Shown piece by piece: positions 14,738-22,770 of a stretch of DNA of 24,948 bases. The stretch comes from DASRVA01 sp050732935. GTDB taxonomy: Bacteria; Gemmatimonadota; Gemmatimonadetes; JACCXV01; JAHWKZ01. The stretch's first letter is position 1; each line of letters opens with the position of its first letter. The stretch lies in the NCBI GenBank assembly GCA_050732935.1, contig JBOHRW010000117.1, positions 1 to 24,948 of the forward strand, given 5' to 3'. The notes under the pieces were generated by a model, which was given only the letters and a program-made list of their open reading frames with translations, was not told the origin of the DNA and ran no database searches. The translations under genes were made by a program, and so were the position numbers.

Positions 14738-15946
14738 TCAGGGCGTGACCGCCGTGTACGAGAACGGGAACGGGTCGCTGAGGTTCTGTTGCGCGTCCTC
14801 CAGTGTCAGGGTGGCCTGGACTTCGCCTGTCGCGCACGGATCTCCCCCCTCCGGGCACGCGATCGTCACTTCGAAGGTCCCCGTAGTCTCGCCGCTCACT
14901 CCGGGGTCGAAATCGAAGCCGGTCAGCGGTCCGGAGACGGCATCCACGATGGCCCGCAGGACATCCCCATCCGGGTCGGCAAACTCGACGGCTGCGGTGA
15001 TTGTCGAGCCGGGTGTGTTGGAAACCGTCTCCGGGATGTCGAGCGAGAGAATCAGTGGCTCGGGCCCGCCACTTAAGGGATCCACCGCAACGATCGGGCT
15101 GAACGCAGTGATCAGGCCCCCGATCCGGCCCGGGCTCGCGAGGCCGAGTCCCTGGGAGCTCGCTCCGGCGCAGTCCACGAACGGTGCGTCGGTGAGCGGC
15201 AGGAACTCGATCGCGGTGGAGTCGTCCGGATCCGGATGGGCGAGCCGGAGCCGCGCCGCGACGTCGGGTTCCGGGGCGAAGGGGTCCGGTGGATCGAGGA
15301 CGCAGAGACCGGTGATCGCGTCAATGGAGAGCTCGTCCACCTCGGGGAACGTCGTGACCTGGTAGAAGATCGGGTACTGGTCCAGCTCGGTCCGAAGCGG
15401 ACCGTCATGATCCGCGGGCTCGCCGGTCTCCGGGAGCCTCTCGAGGATCACCAGGGTTCGCTGGGCCAGCGCCCCGGCCGGAAAGTCGACGCCCCCGAAG
15501 CCCGATCGGGTGACGACGGTCAACCCGTTCTCGTCCACGAAAGCGACGGCTCCCGTCGCGAGCGCGCCCTCGCTGACCGGCGGCGGCTCCAGGCCGGCCT
15601 GATCCGCGACTGTCTCGAAGAGGTGAGCCAGGGCGCCCTCGGTCGTCGGAGGATCGTCGGCCCCGGGGTCGAGGAGCCTGCCTGCCTCCAGCTCGGTCGT
15701 GCCGAAGATGATGAAGTCGAGCAGGAGTGACTCCGAGGACTGGTCCAGGATCTGCTCGACCCGATCGATCGCCATGTCGAGCGTCGCCCCCTCCGGGAAC
15801 AGCGCCTCGATTTCCTCGACGAGGCCAGGGGGGAGATTCGTGTCGGGGTCGGTGGGACCTTCGTCGTCGGCGCAACCTCCGGCGAGCGCCAGGCCCAGCG
15901 CCAGGAGCAACGCCGGTAGACGGCGGTGTAGGATCAATGATTGCAT
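14738..15946 (-). CDS. Hypothetical secreted lipoprotein
   Basis: A 402-residue protein with a lipoprotein signal: a basic start (MQSLILHRR), the hydrophobic core LPALLLALGLALAGG, and lipobox LAGGC with Cys at about residue 25, followed by an acidic low-complexity stretch (ADDEGPTDPDTN). GGAGG lies 4 bases before the ATG. The mature part is acidic and dominated by beta-prone segments. A first region holds DMAIDRVEQILDQSS. A middle domain has LITAFSPIVAVDP. The C-terminal 100 residues look like a cadherin/Ig-type domain (AVEFADPDGDVLRAIVDAV, then TGTFEVTIACPEGGDPCATG). No enzyme motif is seen. It would sit on the periplasmic or outer face of the envelope. It follows the yqaA-like gene by 28 bases, so co-transcription is possible. 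Confidence 0.82.
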   Translation of the reverse strand: MQSLILHRRLPALLLALGLALAGGCADDEGPTDPDTNLPPGLVEEIEALFPEGATLDMAIDRVEQILDQSSESLLLDFIIFGTTELEAGRLLDPGADDPPTTEGALAHLFETVADQAGLEPPPVSEGALATGAVAFVDENGLTVVTRSGFGGVDFPAGALAQRTLVILERLPETGEPADHDGPLRTELDQYPIFYQVTTFPEVDELSIDAITGLCVLDPPDPFAPEPDVAARLRLAHPDPDDSTAIEFLPLTDAPFVDCAGASSQGLGLASPGRIGGLITAFSPIVAVDPLSGGPEPLILSLDIPETVSNTPGSTITAAVEFADPDGDVLRAIVDAVSGPLTGFDFDPGVSGETTGTFEVTIACPEGGDPCATGEVQATLTLEDAQQNLSDPFPFSYTAVTP

Positions 15947-15974
15947 GTGACCTCCTTGTCGGAGAAACGAGCCA

Positions 15975-16628
15975 TCAGAAAGCGTATCGCAGAAGCACGA
16001 ACCCGCCGATCAGCAGGACCACGAAAGCGATCGTGAGAACGTTCAGGTGCCGGTCGAGAAACTCGCGAGCCGGCTCTCCCCAGCGCCTGAGCACCAGCGC
16101 CACCGCGAAGAATCGGAGACCGCGTCCGGCCACGCTGGCGGCGACGAACCCGGGCAGCGAGATCTTGAAGACACCGGCCGTGACCGTGAAGACCTTGTAG
16201 GGAATCGGGGTGAGGGCCGCGATGCCGACCGCCCAGACGTCGTACTTCTGGTACAGCGTCTGCACCTCGGCGTATTTGTCCATGAGCCCGTAGAACTCGA
16301 GGATCTCCCGCCCTACGCTGTCGAAGAAGGCGCTGCCGATCCAGTATCCGACCAATCCACCGAGCACCGATCCGACCGTGCATACGCCTGCGTACCACAG
16401 CGAACGGACCGGCTTTCCCAGGCACAGCGCGATCAGCAGGACATCCGGGGGAATCGGGAAGAAGGACGACTCGGCGAAGGCCAGCACGAAGAGCGCCCAG
16501 GTGGCCTGGGGATGCTCCGCCCACGACAGCACCCAGTGGTAGAGGCGTCGGGACCAGCTTCGCGGTCCGCGGAAATCGGACGGGTCGGTGGCGGTCAGTC
16601 GCGCGCTCCGAGGTCGATCGTCTCCCAT
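15975..16628 (-). CDS. DedA/YqaA-type (VTT domain) inner-membrane protein
   Basis: A 217-residue polytopic membrane protein. Hydrophobic spans are seen at about 40-60, 70-95, 130-155 and 190-215. The family signature region is FAESSFFPIPPDVLLIALCLGKP followed by a glycine-rich helix (GSVLGGLVGYWIG) and LTPIPYKVFTVTAGVF, which is characteristic of YqaA-like SNARE-associated/DedA proteins. Some DedA-superfamily members are lipid scramblases or transporters needed for recycling undecaprenyl phosphate or for envelope integrity. For YqaA itself the role is not established. The ATG at 16628 is inside the last codons of surE (34-base overlap), so translational coupling is likely; the first 30 residues are poorly conserved and the start is uncertain. 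Confidence 0.88.
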   Translation of the reverse strand: MGDDRPRSARLTATDPSDFRGPRSWSRRLYHWVLSWAEHPQATWALFVLAFAESSFFPIPPDVLLIALCLGKPVRSLWYAGVCTVGSVLGGLVGYWIGSAFFDSVGREILEFYGLMDKYAEVQTLYQKYDVWAVGIAALTPIPYKVFTVTAGVFKISLPGFVAASVAGRGLRFFAVALVLRRWGEPAREFLDRHLNVLTIAFVVLLIGGFVLLRYAF

Positions 16629-17368
16629 TCCCTGAGCCGTTCGAGGACCCGATGATGGGTCATGTCGAGATGGATCGGCGTGATGGATACGAAGCCTTGC
16701 TCGACGGCCCAGTAGTCCGAGCCTTCGGGACTCTCCCAGGTCGCCGCGCCGCCGCCTATCCAGTAGTAGGTCTTTCCGTGCGGGTCCTTGTCGATCACGA
16801 CCGGGTCGCTGTAGAAGCGCTTCCCGAGCGTGGTGATGCGGACGCCCTGCACCGCTCCGGGATCGCGGTCGGGAAGGTTGATGTTGAGGAGCGTCCCAGC
16901 CGGAAAGAGATCCCCCTCGGGCTCGCGGACGATCCGCTGGACGAGCCGGCGCACCACGCCCTCGTAGCCCTCCATCCAGCGCTCGTCGCCGTGGACCAGC
17001 GAGATCGCCATTGACGGGATCCCGAGGAGGGCCCCCTCCATCGCGGCCGACACCGTGCCCGAATACGAGACGTCCTCGCCCATGTTGCCGCCGTGGTTGA
17101 TCCCGCTGAGTACGTAGTCCGGGCGCCGGTCGAGGAGCGCGTTGACGGCGAGCATGACGCAGTCGGTCGGCGTCCCGTCGATGTGCCAGAGGTGGTCTTC
17201 GATCTTCCGCGCGCGGAGCGGATGGTGGAGGGTGAGCGAGTGGCTGGTCGCCGACTGCTCTCGATCAGGGGCCACGATCACGACATCGCCGAGGGGTTCG
17301 ACCGACCGCGCCAGGGCGCGCACGCCGGGCGCGAGATAACCGTCGTCGTTGGTCACGAGGTAGAGCAT
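16595..17368 (-). CDS. surE: 5'/3'-nucleotidase SurE
   Basis: A metal-dependent phosphatase that removes phosphate from nucleoside monophosphates. The 257-residue protein starts at ATG 17368 with MLYLVTNDDGYLAPGVRALA; the paired Asp residues (NDDG) bind the metal. APDREQSATSHSLTL, the DGTPTDCVMLA block, VLSGINHGGNMGEDVSYSGTV and AGTLLNINLPD follow, all SurE hallmarks. Length agrees with the family (about 250). A same-frame upstream start at 17404 adds 12 unrelated residues. It is 45 bases downstream of the CoxI-like gene of the molybdenum-hydroxylase operon and overlaps the yqaA-like gene downstream, so transcription may run through. In many bacteria surE neighbours pcm, nlpD or rpoS; none of those is here. 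Confidence 0.95.
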   Translation of the reverse strand: MLYLVTNDDGYLAPGVRALARSVEPLGDVVIVAPDREQSATSHSLTLHHPLRARKIEDHLWHIDGTPTDCVMLAVNALLDRRPDYVLSGINHGGNMGEDVSYSGTVSAAMEGALLGIPSMAISLVHGDERWMEGYEGVVRRLVQRIVREPEGDLFPAGTLLNINLPDRDPGAVQGVRITTLGKRFYSDPVVIDKDPHGKTYYWIGGGAATWESPEGSDYWAVEQGFVSITPIHLDMTHHRVLERLREWETIDLGARD

Positions 17369-17413
17369 GGCGGGGTAACCTAGCCGCACCCCCGGGGGTC
17401 GCAAAGACGGTGG

Positions 17414-17761
17414 CTATCCAGCGGCGGGCATGGGTCGGGGGGCCCTCACAGGCTCCAGCAACACGTCGAACACACCGCCGCAGACGGCCGGGCTCCAGGA
17501 GTAGAGGTCCTCGGTCAGGTCGACGCGGACGATCCGGGCACGGCGATCCGCGAGGGCCGAGCGGGCGGCCTCGACGACCTCGGCCTCGCCGCAGCCGCCG
17601 CCGATCGTTCCGATCGACCCGCGCGCTGGATCGATCAGCATCCGGCTCCCGATGCCGCGCGGCGTCGAGCCCTTCGCACGAACGATCGTCGCCAGGACGA
17701 CGGGACGGCCCGACTCGGCGGCGGCGACGATCTCGCCGAGAAGGCGTCGCTCTTCGCTCAC
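17414..17761 (-). CDS. Short XdhC/CoxI-domain protein (N-terminal domain only)
   Basis: A 115-residue protein consisting only of the XdhC N-terminal (CoxI) domain: PVVLATIVRAKGSTPRGIGSRMLI, then GSIGTIGGGCGEAEVVEAA with the conserved Cys, and CGGVFDVLLEP near the C-terminus. XdhC-family proteins bind molybdenum cofactor, promote its sulfuration and insert it into hydroxylases of the xanthine dehydrogenase family. The start is GTG 17761, which overlaps the TGA of the larger XdhC gene by 4 bases (GTGA), so the two are translationally coupled. The Rossmann domain of canonical XdhC is absent here but present in the upstream partner, suggesting the two subunits work as a pair. Confidence 0.85.
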   Translation of the reverse strand: MSEERRLLGEIVAAAESGRPVVLATIVRAKGSTPRGIGSRMLIDPARGSIGTIGGGCGEAEVVEAARSALADRRARIVRVDLTEDLYSWSPAVCGGVFDVLLEPVRAPRPMPAAG

Positions 17762-18597
17762 CGCAGCTCCCTTGACGACCCTGCGGCGGACACGGCCGTC
17801 AGGGTCTTGACGTAGCGGACGACGTTCGCCCGCCTGCCGAGCGGCTCCCCCGTCCCGCCGCGCTCCGCGAGGATCATCTCGGCGCCGATGGCGACCGCGA
17901 TCTCGGCCGGCGTCTCGGCTCCGATGTCGAGACCGATCGGGGCGTGGATCCGGGCCAGCCACTCGCGGTCGAACCCCTCGGCGGCGAGCTGCTCGAAGGC
18001 CGCCCGCACGCGGCGGCGGCTTCCGATCATCCCCACGTACGCCGGCTCGGCGCCCGCCCGGGCGAGGGCCCGGGCACAGTCGTAATCGTAGCGGTGGCCG
18101 CGGGTCACGAGGACGACGTGCGAGCGTGGCCCGACGGCGACCTCGGCGAACGGGTCCGCAAAGTCCGCCACGATGACGCGGTCGGCCTCCGGGAAGCGCT
18201 CCCGGCGGGCGAAGTCGGGCCGGTCGTCGATCACGACGACGCGGAATCCGAGGAGCTTGCCGATCCGCGAGAGAGGCTGGGCGATGTGGCCCGCGCCGAC
18301 CACGATCAGCTCGGGCGGCGGCGCGACGCGCTCGACATAGATCTCGAGGGCCTCGCCGGGCAGCGACCGACACGCGGCTCCGGGCGGCGCGTCCGCGAGG
18401 ATGCGGCCGATGGCCTGGTCGCGGGTCGCGCTCCCGAGGCTTCCGTGAAGGGCTTCTCCATCCCAGCCCACCCGCCGGCCGACGAGCTCCGGCTCCCCGG
18501 GCGCGTCGACGACGACGCCGAGCACGATCTCCCGGCCACCGTCCAGAGCCGCGAGGGCGAGCCGCGCACCATCGGCCAGGTCGAAGGAGACGCTCAG
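17758..18597 (-). CDS. xdhC: XdhC-family molybdenum cofactor insertion protein with C-terminal Rossmann domain
   Basis: Likely role: chaperoning and inserting sulfurated molybdenum cofactor into the hydroxylase encoded upstream. The C-terminal half is the XdhC Rossmann domain: PELIVVGAGHIAQPLSRIGKLLGFRVVVIDDRPDFA, VLVTRGHRYDYDCARALA, YVGMIGSRRRVRAAFEQL and HAPIGLDIGAETPAEIAVAI. The first 90 residues look like a diverged CoxI domain (LGVVVDAPGEPELVGRRVGWDGEALHGSLG) that has lost the GGGCG cysteine. The preferred start is CTG 18597, just behind a GAGGTG Shine-Dalgarno and overlapping the stop of the upstream gene. The conservative alternative is GTG 18525, which would delete the first two strands. 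The chosen start gives 279 residues. Confidence 0.85.
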   Translation of the reverse strand: MSVSFDLADGARLALAALDGGREIVLGVVVDAPGEPELVGRRVGWDGEALHGSLGSATRDQAIGRILADAPPGAACRSLPGEALEIYVERVAPPPELIVVGAGHIAQPLSRIGKLLGFRVVVIDDRPDFARRERFPEADRVIVADFADPFAEVAVGPRSHVVLVTRGHRYDYDCARALARAGAEPAYVGMIGSRRRVRAAFEQLAAEGFDREWLARIHAPIGLDIGAETPAEIAVAIGAEMILAERGGTGEPLGRRANVVRYVKTLTAVSAAGSSRELR

Positions 18598-19217
18598 ACC
18601 GCTTTCACCTCCCGCGCGTACTCCTCGGGGGTGTTGACGTCGATCACGAGGCCGGGATCGTCGACCGGCACCTCCTCGATCTCGCCATGGTGCCGATGGA
18701 CGACGTCGCGTGCCCCCTCCTCCAGGTCGGGCGCCCGGAGCTCGGTCCAGAGATCACGCGCGAAGAGGACGGGATGACCGGGGCGATCCCCGTAAATCGG
18801 CCGGACGATCGGCGCGCCACTCGCATGGAAGGCCGCGAGGAGCGCCGCGATCGTCGCCGTTCGGACACGCGGATGGTCCACCGGCAGGACGGCCGCGGCG
18901 ACGACATGGGGCTCGAGGGCCTCCAGACCCACACGCAGGCTGTCGATCTGCTCGGCGTCGGGCTCCGGGTTGACGATCCCGCGTGCGCCGGCCCGGCGCG
19001 CCAGCTCGAGCAGGCGCTCCCCCGTCTCCCCGGGCGGCACCACGACGAAGACCGGATCGCAGCCGCCTTCCGCCAGAACACGTGCGGCACGCTCCAGGAA
19101 GCTCGTTCCCTCCACGTCGAGGAGCGCCTTGGGCTCTCCCATGCGTGAGGAGCGACCGCCGGCCAGGACGATTCCCGCAACCGGTTGCCGTCCTCGATCC
19201 TGCGGGGGTGCGCTCAT
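18594..19217 (-). CDS. mocA: MocA/MobA-like nucleotidyltransferase for molybdenum cofactor
   Basis: The predicted activity is transfer of CMP (MocA) or a similar nucleotide to molybdopterin, making the cofactor used by xanthine-dehydrogenase-family enzymes. The 207-residue protein has AGIVLAGGRSSRMGEPKALLDVEG at the N-terminus, the metal-site segment VLPVDHPRV, YGDRPGHPVLFARDLW and the C-terminal VIDVNTPEEYA. The RMG.PK loop and GHPVLF segment resemble MocA more than MobA; the nucleotide preference is inferred. The start ATG overlaps the stop of the FAD-subunit gene by 4 bases, and its stop overlaps the proposed xdhC start, so it lies in the middle of one coupled operon. A separate MobA is encoded at 8350. 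Confidence 0.87.
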   Translation of the reverse strand: MSAPPQDRGRQPVAGIVLAGGRSSRMGEPKALLDVEGTSFLERAARVLAEGGCDPVFVVVPPGETGERLLELARRAGARGIVNPEPDAEQIDSLRVGLEALEPHVVAAAVLPVDHPRVRTATIAALLAAFHASGAPIVRPIYGDRPGHPVLFARDLWTELRAPDLEEGARDVVHRHHGEIEEVPVDDPGLVIDVNTPEEYAREVKAV

Positions 19218-20203
19218 GGGCTCCCCCGCAGATCCCCGAGCGCGCGGGCGACGTAAGGGCGGATCATCTCCTTCCGCCAGGAGAGCGTGAAGTCGGTGTT
19301 GTCGAGCGGGCGTCCGGCCTTCCAGGCGGCCCGTGCCGCCTTGGCTATCCCATCGTCCGTCAACGGGTTACCGACGAGAAGATCACCCGCTTTCTCGACC
19401 ACCTCGGGAGCCGATCCGACCCCACCCAGGACGATCCGCACGTCCTCGACCGTGCCGTTCTCGGCGAACTTCGCCCACGCCCCGACGCCGAGCACCGGGA
19501 AATCGAAGGCCCCGCGTCGGCGGAGCTTCCGGTAGGAGGCCCGCCAGCCGTTCGGGGCCGGCAGATGGATACGAAGGAGAAGCTCGTCCCGCTGCTTGGT
19601 CAGGTACAGGATCCCGTCGTCCTGGTAGAGGGCCTGGACGGGAACCGTGCGCTCCCCCTCCGCTCCGAGCAGGTCGGCGGTCGCGCCCATGGCGACCAGG
19701 AGCGGGACCGAGTCGGCCGACTGGACGGCCCAGCAGCGGGGCGACTGGGGCGCCACCCAGCAGATCTTCCCATCCTTCTTCATGCAGAAGTCGATCGACT
19801 CGCGCCACTCGTAGTTCTGGTCGTAGTAGTTGCAGCGGGTGTCGAGCAGGAGGTTGCCGCCGATCGTCCCCATGTTCTGGAGGATCGGGGTCGAGATGAG
19901 CCGCATCGTGGCGGCGAGCGCCGCGTAGTCCGCCAGGACCCGCGGGTCGCTCGCGATCTCGGTCAGCGTGGTCGCGGCGCCGATCGACAGGCCACCCCCC
20001 GCCCGCGGCTCGATCCCGCGAAGCTCGGGAACGGCGTGGAGCGCGATCACGACGGGCGGCTCCTGGTGGCGGCGCTTCATGTTGGGATAGAGGTCGGTCC
20101 CGCCGGCCACGTAGGCGGCGTCGGGCGGGGCCTCCCGCTTCATGGCCAGCGCCTCGTCGGGGGCGCGCGGCACCAGGAACCGGAATCGCGGCAGCCGCAT
20201 CAT
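19214..20203 (-). CDS. FAD-binding subunit of molybdenum hydroxylase with 4-hydroxybenzoyl-CoA-reductase-type [4Fe-4S] site
   Basis: A 329-residue flavoprotein subunit that passes electrons between FAD and the iron-sulfur centres. FAD-binding motifs are AGGTDLYPNM (33-42) and ILQNMGTIGGNLLL (107-120). Directly after it is an insertion holding C124, C140, C148 and C157. The spacings of 16, 8 and 9 are identical to those of the extra [4Fe-4S] cluster of the Thauera 4-hydroxybenzoyl-CoA reductase beta subunit (Cys 122/138/146/155, from memory). Ordinary xanthine or CO dehydrogenase FAD subunits lack this insertion. The start is ATG 20203, overlapping the molybdenum-subunit stop by 4 bases (ATGATG, so a second ATG follows). 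The downstream stop overlaps mocA. The [4Fe-4S]-bearing family assignment is strong; the substrate is not known. Confidence 0.9.
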   Translation of the reverse strand: MMRLPRFRFLVPRAPDEALAMKREAPPDAAYVAGGTDLYPNMKRRHQEPPVVIALHAVPELRGIEPRAGGGLSIGAATTLTEIASDPRVLADYAALAATMRLISTPILQNMGTIGGNLLLDTRCNYYDQNYEWRESIDFCMKKDGKICWVAPQSPRCWAVQSADSVPLLVAMGATADLLGAEGERTVPVQALYQDDGILYLTKQRDELLLRIHLPAPNGWRASYRKLRRRGAFDFPVLGVGAWAKFAENGTVEDVRIVLGGVGSAPEVVEKAGDLLVGNPLTDDGIAKAARAAWKAGRPLDNTDFTLSWRKEMIRPYVARALGDLRGSP

Positions 20204-22767
20204 GGCCGCTTTCCCCCGTCCGCGCCGAGGCGGACGCCTCCCTTGCCGATCTCGCGCTCGTCCCCGAGGGCCCGGCCGTCGCCGCCCGCCCAGGGAGGCG
20301 GGACGCGGAGTGGCTCCGGCCACGGGTAGTCGGGGACCCCCGCCGGTCCTTCGCGCGGCTCTTCCCCCTTCGCTTTCCGGGCCAGCGCCTTCAGGATCTT
20401 CTGCGGCGTGACCGGCACCTCGTCGACCCGCACCCCGACCGCGTCGTAGACGGCGTTCACGATCGCGGGCGGGATCGGCAGGAGCGGCCCCTGCCCCACC
20501 TCCTTTGCCCCGAACGGGCCGTTCGGGTCCGGGTCCTCGACCAGGAAGGTGTGGATCGGGCACATCTCGTGGGTGGTCGGGCTCTTGTACTCGAGGAGCG
20601 ACGGGTGGTGATGGACGACATTCCGGTTCCCCCGGTACGTCATCTCCTCCATCAACGCCTCGCCGAGCCCCATGTAGACCGAGCCCTCGACCTGCCCGAT
20701 CGCGACGACCGGGTTGATCGCCTGGCCGATGTCGTGGGCGATCCACACCTCGTCGACCTTCATCTCGCCGGTCTCGGGGTCGACGGTCACCTCGGCCACC
20801 GCCGCGCTGTAGGAGTAGGCCGGGCTCGGGCCCACGCCGGCCCCACGGTAGCGGCCAGGCGATCGGGGCGGCGTGTAGGAGCCCACCGTCCCGATCGTGC
20901 CGAACTTCGACTCCGCCAGGACGACGGCCTCCGCGAACGGGATCGAGCGGTCGGGCTCCTCGACATCGAAGACGCGACTCTCGGCGAAGGCGATCCGGAC
21001 TCCCGGCACCTCCCACTTCTCCCCCACCGCCCGGACCAGCAGCTCCCTCGCCCGCTCGGCTGCCTGAAGCGCGGCGTTCCCGGTCATGATCGTGACCCGG
21101 CTCGAGTACGAGCCCAGGTCGACCGGCGTGAGCGACGTGTCGGCGGTCACGATGTCGATCTCGAAAGGATCGATCCCGAGCACCTCGGCGACGACGTAGG
21201 CGAGAACCGAGTCCGAGCCCTGCCCGATCTCGGTCGAACCGCAGAAGACGGTCACCCCGCCGCCCCGGTCCAGCTTCAGCTGGACACCGGAGTGGGGCAT
21301 GTTGTTCCAGTAGATCGGCAGACCAGCACCGGTGATGTAGGAGCCGCACGCGAGCCCGAGCCCCTTGCCGTGCGGAAGCTTCCGGAAGCGGTCCTTCCAG
21401 CCCGACGCGGCGACCACCTTCTCGATGCACGTACGGAGCCCCATCGAGCCGATCTTGAGATAGTTGGCGGTCACCGAGTCAGGCTCGACCAGGTGCGCGA
21501 GCCGCATCTCCGCCGGGTCCAGGCCCAGCTTCTCGGCCGCCTTGTCGAGATGGACTTCGAGGGCGAAGCGGGGCTGTGGCGTCCCGTGACCCCGCTTCGG
21601 CCCGCAGGGTGGCTTGTTGGTGAAGGCGCGAAGTCCCTCGAACCTGTAGGCCGGAACTGGGTAGGTGACGGTCTGGAGCGCGCCCGTGTAGTAGGTCGAC
21701 GCGACGCCGTAGGAGCCGTACGCCCCGCCGTCCAGGAACGAGCGGAAGTGCATGCCGGTGATCGAGCCGTCCTTCCGGAAGCCGGTCCTGACCCACATGA
21801 GGACCGGGTGCCGGCCGCGGTGGCAGTAGAAGACCTCCTCGCGGGTCAGGCAGATCTTGACCGGCCGGCCCGTCCGGCGAGCCAGCTCGGCGACCACGAT
21901 CTCGTGGTTGAAGGGGTCGCTCTTCCCGCCGAAGCCGCCGCCGTTCGGGGTGGCGATCACGCGGATCCGCGCCGGCGGCATCTCGAGCACCTGGGCCAGC
22001 GCGCGGTGCACGTAGTGGGGCGTCTGGCTCGACGTCCAGAGGGTCAGCTTCCCGTCCGGCGTCCAGTCGGCCAGCGCCGCGTGCTGCTCCATCGGGAGGT
22101 GCGTGCTCCCCTCGTAGAAGAGGACGTCCTCCTGGACGAGATCGGCCTCGGCGAGCGCCGCCGCGACGTCGCCGAACTCGAGCGCCACCGCCTTGTGGAC
22201 GTTGTGGCCGTCGCCGTAGAGATGGATCCGTGGATCCTCGGCGTCGAGCGCATCGTCGATCGAGGCGACCGGCTCGAGTTCCTCGACCTCGACTTCGATC
22301 AGGCGGCACGCCTCCCACGCCGTCTCCTCGTCGAGCGCCGCCACCGCCGCGATGGGGTCGCCGATGAACCGCACCTTGTCGAGGCAGAGGGCGTGCTCGT
22401 CCTGACTCACCGGAAGGATTCCGTACGGGATCGGCAGGTCCTTTCCCGTAAGGACGGCGTGGACGCCGGGAAGGGCCTCCGCCTTCGAGGTGCCGATCGA
22501 GACGATATTGGCGTGCGGGGTGGTCGCCCGGAGCATCCGGCAGTGGAGCATCCGCGGCAGGAAGAGGTCGTCGGCGAAACGGGTCCGGCCGGTTACCTTG
22601 GCGACCGCGTCGACCTTGGGGAGCGAGGTGCCCACGACGCGGAGGTTGGCCCCAGGTCGCCCGTCGGCGTTACGCCCGTCGCCTGGGCGGCCTGCGTCGG
22701 GTTTCTCCGCCGGCGCTCGCGGCCCGGCAGGTCTGGGCGGAGCGGTGGTTGTATCGAGCTTCGACAT
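20200..22767 (-). CDS. Molybdopterin-binding large subunit of a xanthine dehydrogenase/4-hydroxybenzoyl-CoA reductase family enzyme
   Basis: The catalytic subunit, 855 residues. It begins with a Pro/Ala/Asp-rich tail of about 40 residues, then the usual VGTSLPKVDAVAKVTGRTRFADDL entry to the first domain. Family motifs include PNGGGFGGKSDPFNHE (cofactor-binding loop), GRHPVLMWVRTGFRKDG, CGSTEIGQGSDSVLA and, near the C-terminus, FGAKEVGQGPLLPIPPAI, whose E756 is the conserved catalytic glutamate. The arrangement 2Fe-2S, Mo, FAD subunit as separate genes matches several clades; the [4Fe-4S]-type FAD partner points to the 4-hydroxybenzoyl-CoA reductase side. It starts 3 bases after the 2Fe-2S gene and overlaps the FAD gene by 4 bases. 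The last 60 residues are Gly/Pro/Arg-rich and seem unstructured. No CoA ligase or aromatic-degradation gene is in the window to confirm the substrate. Confidence 0.9.
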   Translation of the reverse strand: MSKLDTTTAPPRPAGPRAPAEKPDAGRPGDGRNADGRPGANLRVVGTSLPKVDAVAKVTGRTRFADDLFLPRMLHCRMLRATTPHANIVSIGTSKAEALPGVHAVLTGKDLPIPYGILPVSQDEHALCLDKVRFIGDPIAAVAALDEETAWEACRLIEVEVEELEPVASIDDALDAEDPRIHLYGDGHNVHKAVALEFGDVAAALAEADLVQEDVLFYEGSTHLPMEQHAALADWTPDGKLTLWTSSQTPHYVHRALAQVLEMPPARIRVIATPNGGGFGGKSDPFNHEIVVAELARRTGRPVKICLTREEVFYCHRGRHPVLMWVRTGFRKDGSITGMHFRSFLDGGAYGSYGVASTYYTGALQTVTYPVPAYRFEGLRAFTNKPPCGPKRGHGTPQPRFALEVHLDKAAEKLGLDPAEMRLAHLVEPDSVTANYLKIGSMGLRTCIEKVVAASGWKDRFRKLPHGKGLGLACGSYITGAGLPIYWNNMPHSGVQLKLDRGGGVTVFCGSTEIGQGSDSVLAYVVAEVLGIDPFEIDIVTADTSLTPVDLGSYSSRVTIMTGNAALQAAERARELLVRAVGEKWEVPGVRIAFAESRVFDVEEPDRSIPFAEAVVLAESKFGTIGTVGSYTPPRSPGRYRGAGVGPSPAYSYSAAVAEVTVDPETGEMKVDEVWIAHDIGQAINPVVAIGQVEGSVYMGLGEALMEEMTYRGNRNVVHHHPSLLEYKSPTTHEMCPIHTFLVEDPDPNGPFGAKEVGQGPLLPIPPAIVNAVYDAVGVRVDEVPVTPQKILKALARKAKGEEPREGPAGVPDYPWPEPLRVPPPWAGGDGRALGDEREIGKGGVRLGADGGKRP
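20489..20496 (-). promoter_or_regulatory. KOPS-like octamer GGGCAGGG
   Basis: On the minus strand this reads GGGCAGGG, matching the FtsK-orienting consensus GGGNAGGG. It points left, towards the candidate dif site at 7310. A single octamer in GC-rich DNA is weak evidence and is listed only because of its direction. Confidence 0.2.
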
Positions 22768-22770
22768 GGA

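Noticed and set aside
17388..17399. The palindrome ACCCCCGGGGGT between the CoxI-like gene and surE.
   Set aside because: Self-complementary GC runs of this size are expected in such DNA, and there is no loop or T tract to make it a terminator.
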